The position numbers and the translations under genes were made by a program. The notes beneath the pieces were generated by a model. That model did not search any database and was not told the DNA's origin. It worked only from the letters and a program-made list of their open reading frames with translations. This document shows, one piece after another, positions 1 through 6,274 of a stretch of DNA of 8,441 bases. The stretch's first letter is position 1; every line of letters begins with the position of its first letter. The DNA is from Chitinophaga pinensis (GTDB taxonomy: Bacteria > Bacteroidota > Bacteroidia > Flavobacteriales_D > Crocinitomicaceae), in NCBI GenBank assembly GCA_945861175.1, contig CAMATR010000050.1:1-8441 (forward strand), given 5' to 3'.

Positions 1-1334
1 CCGACGGAACCCGCAAGACTTATGGTTCCCTCTGCACAAACAGTTTGGTCTGCATTAGCATTCGCGATTGCAATAGGATTCACCGTAACGATAACATCAT
101 CAGTCGCTGTGCAACCGGAAGCGTCAGTGCCGGTAACCGTGTAGGTAATGGTTGATACAGCAGAACTTGTTACCGTTGCACCGGATGTTGTGTTTAGAGA
201 TGTTGCAGGCGACCAGCTGTAGGATACGCCACCACTAGATGTCAAAGTAGCACTTGAACCAATACAAATTGTTTGATCAATCTCAGCGTTAATTATTGGG
301 GGGGTTGGACCAGATACAACAACAGTGGCAGTTGAGGGATTAGTGCACGCTAGGGGATCATTAACGGCAACGGTATAAGTGCCCGGAGCAAGATTAGAAA
401 TTGAAGATGTTATTTGGCCACCAGGCGACCATGAATAAGTAAAAGGTCCTACACCACCTGAGGCTACAACCGCAGCAGTTCCATTATTAACGCCGCAAAG
501 TGCAGGCGTACTTGAAGTGGCAAGTGTTAAAGGAATTGTGACACAAGAAAAACTTTGATAGCCTAAAAATAAACCTGAATCATAAATCTGATCTCCAGCA
601 TCAGCAATAATAATCTTAATATGATAGCTTTGACAAGGAGTCACTGAAATGACCGCTGTTAAACCATCCGTATACCCATCATACTGAATAATACCTAAAT
701 TATTGGTATTATAATACGTACTATTTGCTGAGGAATTTACATTATCAATACTGACCAATTGATTATTAGGAAGTCGTGCAAAATTATAGTTAGTGTAATT
801 CCCTCCCGAGGGATTTGGGCCTGTAACAAACATCCCGAAACCATCATTATAGAATCCTGTAACATACTCCGGATATTCTTCCGAGCCAAAAACGAAAGAA
901 ACATTGAATTCATTGCAGGAAGGAATCATGTCAAATTCTAAAACACAATTATCATAGTTAGGTGGAGGGCTTCCTGCTCCAGGCTGAGTCGTAAGGTGAG
1001 GGTCAGTAAAATCTTGGCCATTTACAGCAGTCGAAGACGAAGTTGAATTATTCGGTCCATCTGCGGCTGCAGCGGAACCAGTTGTTAGCAAAATCCCCCC
1101 GTTGCTTAGGCCACCTGCGCCAAGGTTACCTGTATAAGTACCATAAGCATTTGCACCACAATTTATTACCACGTTTGACACAGTAATACCAGTACCTATA
1201 AGATTGGTTATAATGTTATTGGTCGTTCCACCAGGAATAATATTGACTTGAGAATAACCGCTAGAAAATGTAAAGATCAATAAAGATAATATTGATTTCA
1301 TAATCACATCGCTCGATTTTAAGTACTTATTCAT
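1..1334 (-). CDS. Secreted choice-of-anchor L domain protein with SprB and Ig/PKD-like repeats (3' end missing)
   Basis: This is a partial gene: 444 codons are visible, open to the left edge, with no stop or frameshift when read through. Numbering starts at the ATG at 1334. An in-frame ATG at 1301 (residue 12) gives a more compact signal peptide, MKSILSLLIFTFSSGYSQ, and may be the true start; the outer start is reported because neither has a clear ribosome binding site. Residues about 38-265 match the choice-of-anchor L domain: an N-terminal NLIGTGITVSNV segment, GGILLTTG, NCVLEFDMIPSC, FGSEEYPEY (149-157), a YDG segment, and IIIADAGDQIYDSGLFL near the end. Residues about 268-332 form a SprB-type repeat (C280, SGGVGPFTYSWSPGG, NLAPGTYTVAVND, C330). 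Residues about 346-420 form an Ig/PKD-like repeat (ADQT-type start, C357, YSWSPATSL, C408, VTVNP), and a second begins at about 424. Such proteins are exported by Sec, and those with a C-terminal sorting domain then use type IX secretion; that end lies outside the window. A surface or adhesin role is inferred. Confidence 0.88.
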   Translation of the reverse strand, partial: MNKYLKSSDVIMKSILSLLIFTFSSGYSQVNIIPGGTTNNIITNLIGTGITVSNVVINCGANAYGTYTGNLGAGGLSNGGILLTTGSAAAADGPNNSTSSSTAVNGQDFTDPHLTTQPGAGSPPPNYDNCVLEFDMIPSCNEFNVSFVFGSEEYPEYVTGFYNDGFGMFVTGPNPSGGNYTNYNFARLPNNQLVSIDNVNSSANSTYYNTNNLGIIQYDGYTDGLTAVISVTPCQSYHIKIIIADAGDQIYDSGLFLGYQSFSCVTIPLTLATSSTPALCGVNNGTAAVVASGGVGPFTYSWSPGGQITSSISNLAPGTYTVAVNDPLACTNPSTATVVVSGPTPPIINAEIDQTICIGSSATLTSSGGVSYSWSPATSLNTTSGATVTSSAVSTITYTVTGTDASGCTATDDVIVTVNPIAIANANADQTVCAEGTISLAGSV

Positions 1335-1419
1335 GTCTATTTTATATCTACAAAAGAGATTATTCTATTTCTCTAATATAATTGTTTGTTATTCATTTAA
1401 TTGAATTTTTATCTTAACG

Positions 1420-1444
1420 AGCCGCTGAATCTGACCGGCTGAAT
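1420..1444. repeat. Short direct repeat with embedded inverted arms
   Basis: CCGCTGAAT at 1422-1430 is followed by CCGGCTGAAT at 1435-1444, two near-identical units offset by 13-14 bases. The same stretch has inverted arms AGCCG (1420-1424) and CGGCT (1436-1440) around an 11-base spacer. It stands out as GC-rich in an AT-rich gap. It lies about 90-120 bases upstream of the choice-of-anchor L start, where a regulator could bind, but the arms are only 5 bases and no T-run follows, so it is not a convincing terminator. It could be chance. Confidence 0.3.
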
Positions 1445-1681
1445 AAAATTTAAGCCTTTAACAATTCCATAAAATGAAAAAATTACACTCATAAAGATTG
1501 AATCAAACTGTAAAACTTTACTTAAACAGCTCAATTTATCTATAATTATCATTCTGATGAAATATTTTTTTTTGATAAGACAATAAGTAAAAAAGCGTGA
1601 TTAGAGTGAAAATCGAGAAGGAGCGGTCGTACTTTGTAAGGTAAACGATTCATCAGTAGTAGTGTTTGGTTTCAATAACGC

Positions 1682-1713
1682 CAAATATACTAAACCGTTG
1701 TCTTTTTTGCCAA
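1682..1713 (-). promoter_or_regulatory. Candidate Bacteroidota-type promoter after hemF
   Basis: Read on the minus strand, TTG at 1713-1711 is followed after 21 bases by TATATTTG (1689-1682), an exact match to the -7 consensus TAnnTTTG. The spacing falls in the range usual for the -33/-7 pair of the primary sigma factor of this phylum. It lies just past the hemF stop and would start a transcript near 1675, giving a leader of about 340 bases before the choice-of-anchor L gene, or a separate small RNA. Closer to that gene I found no exact TAnnTTTG. The region is AT-rich, so a chance match is quite possible. Confidence 0.35.
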
Positions 1714-1727
1714 TCTTTTTTTCTAAA

Positions 1728-2630
1728 TTATGAACAATCAGCTAACCAGTCAACACCTTTATTTAAGGATAAATTTGTTTTTTGTTCTAGCGAGCCATCT
1801 TCAGGTTCAAAACTATATTCCCATGCTGCATTGGCCGGGAGACTCATTAAAATAGATTCCGTTCTTCCACCAGAAAAAAGTCCGAATTTCGTTCCCCTAT
1901 CATGAACTAAGTTAAACTCAACGTATCGACCTCTCCTCAGGTTTCGCCATTTAATTTCTTGATCAGAAAAAGTGCGATTTATACCAAATTCAACTTGTTG
2001 CGCATATAATTCCGGAAATGCATTGCCTAAATCAATACAGAATCGAAACAACTGTTCTTTCGAAATAGATTGTGTTGCAGTTTGGTGATCAAAAAATATA
2101 CCTCCTATTCCCCTCGTTTCGTTCCGATGGGGAATAAAAAAATAGTCATCAGCCCACTCCTTAAATTTGGAATAAAAGTCCGAATGGTATTTGTTGCAAA
2201 TTTCTTTTAACGCTTGATGGAATAATCTTGCCTGCTCAGGAACAATGTAATGAGGTGTTAAATCAATGCCCCCTCCAAACCAATATGTTCCGTTATCCAT
2301 CTCAAAATAACGGACATTCATATGTATAATTGGAACATGTGGATTTTCCGGATGCAAAACAATTGATACACCTGAAGCAAAAAAAGCGGATCCATCCAAA
2401 CCCAATTGTTTTTTCATGACATCAGAAACAGGGCCAAAAACTTCAGAAAATGCTACTCCACCTTTCTCGATAACCCCGCCATTTCTAATTATGCGGGTTC
2501 TACCCCCACCACCCTCTTCTCTAATCCAATTATCTTCTTTAAATCTAGCCTCTCCATCAATCTTTTCCAGACGATTACAAATATCATTCTGTAATAGACG
2601 AAATTGTTCTGCAATCCATTCTTTTTTCAT
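1728..2630 (-). CDS. hemF: Oxygen-dependent coproporphyrinogen III oxidase
   Basis: HemF converts coproporphyrinogen III to protoporphyrinogen IX by two oxidative decarboxylations that use O2, a late cytosolic step of haem synthesis. The protein is 300 residues, the normal HemF length, and is complete. Visible family motifs are the glycine-rich REEGGGGRTRIIRNGGV (38-54), the AFSEVFG segment (60-66), HPENPHVPIIHMNVRYFEM (93-111), WFGGGIDLTPHY (117-128), FIPHRNETRGIGGIFFDH (165-182) and YVEFNLVHDRGTKFGLFSGG (236-255). By motif alignment, H93, H103, H138 and H168 correspond to the four histidines reported as important in E. coli HemF (96, 106, 145, 175). The ATG lies 5 bases after the stop of the upstream LysM gene, which suggests co-transcription and possibly translational coupling. 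Its presence implies haem synthesis under oxygen; whether an anaerobic HemN exists elsewhere cannot be told. No terminator is evident downstream. Confidence 0.97.
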   Translation of the reverse strand: MKKEWIAEQFRLLQNDICNRLEKIDGEARFKEDNWIREEGGGGRTRIIRNGGVIEKGGVAFSEVFGPVSDVMKKQLGLDGSAFFASGVSIVLHPENPHVPIIHMNVRYFEMDNGTYWFGGGIDLTPHYIVPEQARLFHQALKEICNKYHSDFYSKFKEWADDYFFIPHRNETRGIGGIFFDHQTATQSISKEQLFRFCIDLGNAFPELYAQQVEFGINRTFSDQEIKWRNLRRGRYVEFNLVHDRGTKFGLFSGGRTESILMSLPANAAWEYSFEPEDGSLEQKTNLSLNKGVDWLADCS

Positions 2631-2635
2631 AGAAA

Positions 2636-4495
2636 CTATTCTTCTACCCTTATCAATTCGAAATCTCTTTGCTCCATCACGAATCCATTTATATTTTGAA
2701 ATCCATTGCCAGCAACTTTCTGCTTCATTAAAAATTGATTCATGACGCGGTTCTCATCGTCCATACCCAATAAAAGTGTAGCGCAAAAATGATATGTAAC
2801 GTCAAAACCTTGCACAGCCATTTTTGTAAGATCCGCGTTGTATTTGCGCCAGTATTTTTTTAACAAATTATGAGTTGCTAAATTATTAAAATTCAGATTG
2901 TTATGGCTAACATAAAGAAAATGGAATTTATTTTTAAATTGTGAATTTATCTCACTAACCGTCACCCACTCTTTGGTGCCATAAACAGAAACTAATTCAG
3001 AATTTATTTTGGAGGTATTTGAATTCATACTATTCATAAATTTTATCATTTGCAATTTATCATTAGTTGGAAAGACTATTATCGTACTAACATCCTTTCG
3101 AATGATAGTTAAGTAATTTTCCATTGTAGACTCAATCAACTTTCGTCTATTACCGTCTATTGGAACCATTAAAAATGAATTTCTAAATACATCGTACAAA
3201 AGTTGATCTTTTTCTCCTACTGGTTTTATTAAAATAATTTGCTCTGAATTATGATTATTCAGCGCATGTTTTGCCAAAACATCCATTAAATCAGCATCTG
3301 AAGGAACAGTGCTGAGCACGAAAGGATTTCCTTTTAAAATTGAAGGCTGCACCAAAACGGGACAAACCATTCTAACCTTATTAAGTTTACACCATTTAGC
3401 AACTAGATCTGCATTTTCATCGAAAAATGGACCTATAACTAAATCCAAGCCTTTCAATTCAGATTTGTTTAATATTTTCTTTGTCTGATTCGTATCGTTT
3501 TTAATATCGTAAACATAAACTTCGGCATTTAATCCAAATTTCTTCAATGAATCCAATGCCATCTTTACACCCATATAAAATTCTGTTGCTAATGCACTTA
3601 TATATTCTGAATTTGCATCCGTCTTATCTAATTGAAATGGCAATAAGAGTGCAATTTTATAGCTGCTCTTCGAGGGGAATAAAAGCATTGAATCTACAAT
3701 AGGTGCAGCGATACTTTCCACTTGTCTTATTTCAGGTCGCTTCAAATCAACTTTTTTAATCTGAATTTTAATAACGTCTCCAGGTTTTATTCTAGTTGTT
3801 TTTAGATTATTACTTTTTTGAAGCTCTTCAACAGAAACCATGAAACGCTTTGATAAAGTGTAGAGTGTTTCATTGTTATTAACAATATGAACTATTACTG
3901 TATCTGAAAGAGGTATTTTTATTCCTACCCTTTTGGGAGCGGAGAGCGTATCAAATTTTACAACAGGAATCGTCTCATTGTTTTTGACAATTTTGACCGA
4001 TTCAGACTTTACAATTTCTGTATCTGTAAATTGTTTCTTATCCTGAGTTTGAATAACAGCAGGTATACTCTCTATTTTTTTATTCCTTGCAGCGACATCT
4101 CTATCGACACCTTGGATAATTATAAGTTGTCCAACCTGAACCCCATTTTCTGCATTAGGATTAGCCAGTACAATTGACTCTACCGTTACTTCAAATTTCT
4201 TTGAAATTGCATAAAGGGTTTCTTTAGGAAGAACTATGTAATCTGCGGTCTCAGTTGGCACCGGGACCAATACTCTTTGACCAAGATTAACACCCTTTTC
4301 ACTGCCTGGATTTGCCTTTGTTATTTCTTCAACAGGAACATTGTAATTCTCATGAATCCACCACATTGTATTCCCAGGTTTAACGATGTGTATGTAGTAT
4401 TTTTTACCATTTACAGTTTCCTTAACTGCTTTTTCAGGCTGAGCTAAAACAGCATTACAAACTAAAAGAAAAAATAAAATTAATATCCGATTCAT
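2636..4495 (-). CDS. Exported protein with three LysM domains and a type 1 periplasmic-binding-protein-like domain
   Basis: The protein has 619 residues. The first 19 form a clear signal peptide (MNRILILFFLLVCNAVLAQ, cleavage after AQ), so it should act in the periplasm or outer envelope. Three LysM repeats, which usually bind peptidoglycan glycans, lie at about 34-78, 86-128 and 202-247; each ends in a PG or GQ turn followed by a hydrophobic strand. A polar linker (129-198) separates the second and third. From about 278 (YKIALLLPF) to 575 the fold resembles LivJ-type binding proteins: a 'GVKMALDSL' helix, LDLVIGPFFDENADLVAKW (351-369), and a VCPVLVQPSIL segment. No transporter genes are adjacent, so it is unlikely to be a plain nutrient receptor. 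A longer frame opens at 4546, overlapping the guaA end by 10 bases, but adds 17 residues before the signal peptide; 4495 is preferred. It lies 41 bases after guaA and 5 bases before hemF. The specific function is unknown to me. Confidence 0.88.
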   Translation of the reverse strand: MNRILILFFLLVCNAVLAQPEKAVKETVNGKKYYIHIVKPGNTMWWIHENYNVPVEEITKANPGSEKGVNLGQRVLVPVPTETADYIVLPKETLYAISKKFEVTVESIVLANPNAENGVQVGQLIIIQGVDRDVAARNKKIESIPAVIQTQDKKQFTDTEIVKSESVKIVKNNETIPVVKFDTLSAPKRVGIKIPLSDTVIVHIVNNNETLYTLSKRFMVSVEELQKSNNLKTTRIKPGDVIKIQIKKVDLKRPEIRQVESIAAPIVDSMLLFPSKSSYKIALLLPFQLDKTDANSEYISALATEFYMGVKMALDSLKKFGLNAEVYVYDIKNDTNQTKKILNKSELKGLDLVIGPFFDENADLVAKWCKLNKVRMVCPVLVQPSILKGNPFVLSTVPSDADLMDVLAKHALNNHNSEQIILIKPVGEKDQLLYDVFRNSFLMVPIDGNRRKLIESTMENYLTIIRKDVSTIIVFPTNDKLQMIKFMNSMNSNTSKINSELVSVYGTKEWVTVSEINSQFKNKFHFLYVSHNNLNFNNLATHNLLKKYWRKYNADLTKMAVQGFDVTYHFCATLLLGMDDENRVMNQFLMKQKVAGNGFQNINGFVMEQRDFELIRVEE

Positions 4496-4536
4496 ATTTC
4501 TGTTATTACCCTTTAAAACAATAGGCATGCCAATAA

Positions 4537-6069
4537 CTATTCCCATTCAATTGTTGCAGGCGGTTTTGAACTAATATCGTAAGTCACGCGATTGATTCCT
4601 TTGACTTGATTAATGATTTTATTTGATATTTTCGCTAAAAACTCATATGGTAAATGACACCAATCTGCGGTCATTCCATCTGTAGAAGAAACAGCTCGAA
4701 GTGCTACGGCGTTTTCATAAGTTCGCTCATCACCCATTACACCAACGGACTGGATTGGTAAAAAGATAGCGCCAGCTTGCCAAACGCCATCATACAATCC
4801 ATCTTCTTTCAATCCATTTATAAAAATTGAATCAACCTCTTGAAGAATTCTTACTTTTTCAGCTGTTACTTCCCCCAAAATCCTGATGCCAAGTCCTGGA
4901 CCCGGAAAAGGATGTCTTCCTAGAATTTTTTCATCTATATTCAATGAGCGACCAATGCGACGCACCTCATCTTTAAATAATAAGCGAAGTGGCTCCACCA
5001 CTTGTAGTTTCATATAATCGGGCAATCCACCAACATTGTGGTGCGACTTAATTGTCTGAGAGGGGCCTCCATTTGCAGAAACAGACTCAATAACATCTGG
5101 ATAAATTGTACCTTGCCCAAGCCATTTAGCATCCATCACTTTCTTTGACTCTTCATCGAAAACATCAATAAAAACTTTGCCTATGGCCTTGCGCTTTAAC
5201 TCTGGGTCGGTCAAACCTGAAAGTGCCTCATAAAACTTTGCTGAAGCATTCACCCCCTTCACATTCAATCCCATGTGTTTATAGGAATCAAGGACTTGAT
5301 TGAACTCATTTTTTCTAAGAAGTCCGTTGTCAACAAAAATACAATGCAAATTTGCACCTATCGCCTTGTGCAACAATACCGCCGCAACTGAAGAATCAAC
5401 TCCACCCGATAAGCCAAGAATAACTTTATCAGTACCGATTTGTTCTTTCAATTTTCTAACTGTTTCATCTACAAAAGAATCTGGCGTCCAATCTTGATTG
5501 CAATGACAAACTTCAACAATAAAATTGCGCAATAGGATAGCTCCTTCTAGAGAATGATATACTTCAGGATGAAATTGAATTCCATAAGTTTCTTCTCCAT
5601 CAATTTTGTATCCAGCTACTTCAACATCCTCAGTACTAGCAATGATTTTATAATTAGTAGGAATTTTCTTAATTGTATCTCCATGTGACATCCAAACTTG
5701 ACATGCGTCAGTCATACCTCTCATAAGAACATTGGAATGATCAATGAAACTTAAATGTGCTCTTCCATATTCACGAATGGTTGATGGCAAAACTTCACCT
5801 CCAAAATTATGCGCTAAATATTGAGCACCGAAACAAACCCCCAAAAGCGGTATTTTCCCTTTTATTTCATCCAAAAGCGGTCTAGGTGATGCCTCATCTC
5901 GAACAGAAAAAGGACTGCCTGATAAAATTACACCTTTAATATTCGGCGATAGTTCAGGGCATTTGTTCCAAGGATGAATTTCGCAGTATACGTTCATCTC
6001 TCTCACTCTTCGGGCAATCAACTGTGTATATTGCGAACCGAAATCTAGAATAAGTATCATTTCATGCAT
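4537..6069 (-). CDS. guaA: GMP synthase (glutamine-hydrolysing)
   Basis: GuaA makes GMP from XMP, ATP and glutamine, the last step of de novo guanine nucleotide synthesis, in the cytosol. At 510 residues it is complete and of usual length. The N-terminal class I glutamine amidotransferase domain (about 4-187) shows ILILDFGSQYTQLIARRV (5-22), the nucleophile C79 in LLGVCFGAQYLAH, and the remaining triad residues H167 and E169 in IQFHPE. The ATP-pyrophosphatase domain has the P-loop LGLSGGVDSS (218-227). The C-terminal dimerisation domain carries HPFPGPGLGIRILGE (386-400) and ends in the typical KPPATIEWE. The ATG at 6069 gives the usual M-x-E-x-ILILDFGSQ start; an ATG three codons later (6060) is the alternative. 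It is the first gene of a probable guaA-LysM-hemF operon and diverges from secA. A -7-like box lies only 4 bases before the start. Confidence 0.98.
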   Translation of the reverse strand: MHEMILILDFGSQYTQLIARRVREMNVYCEIHPWNKCPELSPNIKGVILSGSPFSVRDEASPRPLLDEIKGKIPLLGVCFGAQYLAHNFGGEVLPSTIREYGRAHLSFIDHSNVLMRGMTDACQVWMSHGDTIKKIPTNYKIIASTEDVEVAGYKIDGEETYGIQFHPEVYHSLEGAILLRNFIVEVCHCNQDWTPDSFVDETVRKLKEQIGTDKVILGLSGGVDSSVAAVLLHKAIGANLHCIFVDNGLLRKNEFNQVLDSYKHMGLNVKGVNASAKFYEALSGLTDPELKRKAIGKVFIDVFDEESKKVMDAKWLGQGTIYPDVIESVSANGGPSQTIKSHHNVGGLPDYMKLQVVEPLRLLFKDEVRRIGRSLNIDEKILGRHPFPGPGLGIRILGEVTAEKVRILQEVDSIFINGLKEDGLYDGVWQAGAIFLPIQSVGVMGDERTYENAVALRAVSSTDGMTADWCHLPYEFLAKISNKIINQVKGINRVTYDISSKPPATIEWE

Positions 6070-6073
6070 CCCG

Positions 6074-6081
6074 CAAAGATA
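6074..6081 (-). promoter_or_regulatory. Candidate -7 promoter element of guaA
   Basis: On the minus strand this reads TATCTTTG, an exact match to the Bacteroidota consensus TAnnTTTG. Only CGGG separates it from the guaA ATG at 6069, so transcription would begin at or just inside the start codon. No TTG was found at the expected -33 distance, which weakens the call. It is the only match to this consensus on the minus strand in the guaA-secA gap. Confidence 0.55.
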
Positions 6082-6193
6082 GAATGAAATTATCTCCTTA
6101 TTTCTCGAATTATTATGCTAAATATTACTTCTTTTCAACAATAAAATCAGACAATTTGTCACACACTTTTCATTTGGAATGATTTCTGTCATT

Positions 6194-6216
6194 TGACTTG
6201 AAATTAAAATAAGTCA
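6194..6216. repeat. Inverted repeat upstream of secA (possible operator)
   Basis: TGACTT (6194-6199) and AAGTCA (6211-6216) are perfect 6-base inverted arms around an 11-base AT-rich spacer. A third GACTT occurs at 6224-6228 in direct orientation. The repeat ends 24 bases before the candidate secA -7 box. It could be a binding site for a dimeric regulator, but no known site is recognised and arms this short can arise by chance. Confidence 0.3.
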
Positions 6217-6240
6217 CTGCGAGGACTTCCAATATTTGAT

Positions 6241-6248
6241 TAAATTTG
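6241..6248 (+). promoter_or_regulatory. Candidate -7 promoter element of secA
   Basis: TAAATTTG matches the Bacteroidota -7 consensus TAnnTTTG exactly. It ends 26 bases before the secA ATG at 6275, so the transcript would have a leader of roughly 20 bases. No TTG is present at the usual -33 distance, so the match is partial. Confidence 0.5.
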
Positions 6249-6274
6249 GGATCCAATTAAACAACACATTATTC

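Larger units (their letters stand above)
1335..1727. other. AT-rich intergenic gap, no convincing gene
   Basis: This stretch of 393 bases lies between the end of hemF and the start of the choice-of-anchor L gene, both on the minus strand. It must contain whatever ends the hemF transcript and starts the next one. I see a candidate Bacteroidota-type promoter at its right end (1682-1713), a short overlapping direct and inverted repeat at 1420-1444, and a run of nine T at about 1565-1573. No hairpin followed by a T-run was found after hemF on the minus strand. Two small minus-strand reading frames of 34 and 47 codons are present, but nothing supports them as genes. Nothing resembling a tRNA or a known RNA was seen. 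Confidence 0.7.

Noticed and set aside
759..941. A plus-strand frame of 60 codons.
   Set aside because: It is antisense to the anchor L domain, whose frame reads cleanly through the whole region.
1350..1362. TAATCTCTTTTG on the minus strand, a possible -7 box close to the choice-of-anchor L start.
   Set aside because: The TA and TTTG parts are too far apart for the TAnnTTTG consensus, and no TTG lies at the expected upstream distance.
1549..1653. A minus-strand frame of 34 codons after the candidate promoter, whose stop overlaps the ATG of a second frame of 47 codons (1409-1552) as ATGA.
   Set aside because: Both are very short, lie in AT-rich DNA, have no recognisable family, no clear ribosome binding site and no domain or membrane pattern that I trust. 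The overlap alone is weak evidence.
1666..1905. A plus-strand frame of 79 codons.
   Set aside because: It lies mostly antisense over the hemF 3' end and has no recognisable protein features.
2406..2745. Plus-strand frames of 62 and 109 codons over the start of hemF and the end of the LysM gene.
   Set aside because: They are antisense to two well-supported genes; their serine- and proline-rich content reflects the opposite strand's codons.
4496..4546. A 17-codon N-terminal extension of the LysM protein, overlapping the guaA stop.
   Set aside because: It would place extra residues before an otherwise textbook signal peptide; the ATG at 4495 fits export better.
5300..5497. A plus-strand frame of 65 codons.
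   Set aside because: It is antisense to the guaA P-loop region.
6150..6160. GACAATTTGTC, a perfect 11-base palindrome in the guaA-secA gap.
   Set aside because: Arms of 5 bases are expected by chance fairly often in a gap of this length, and there is no second copy nearby.
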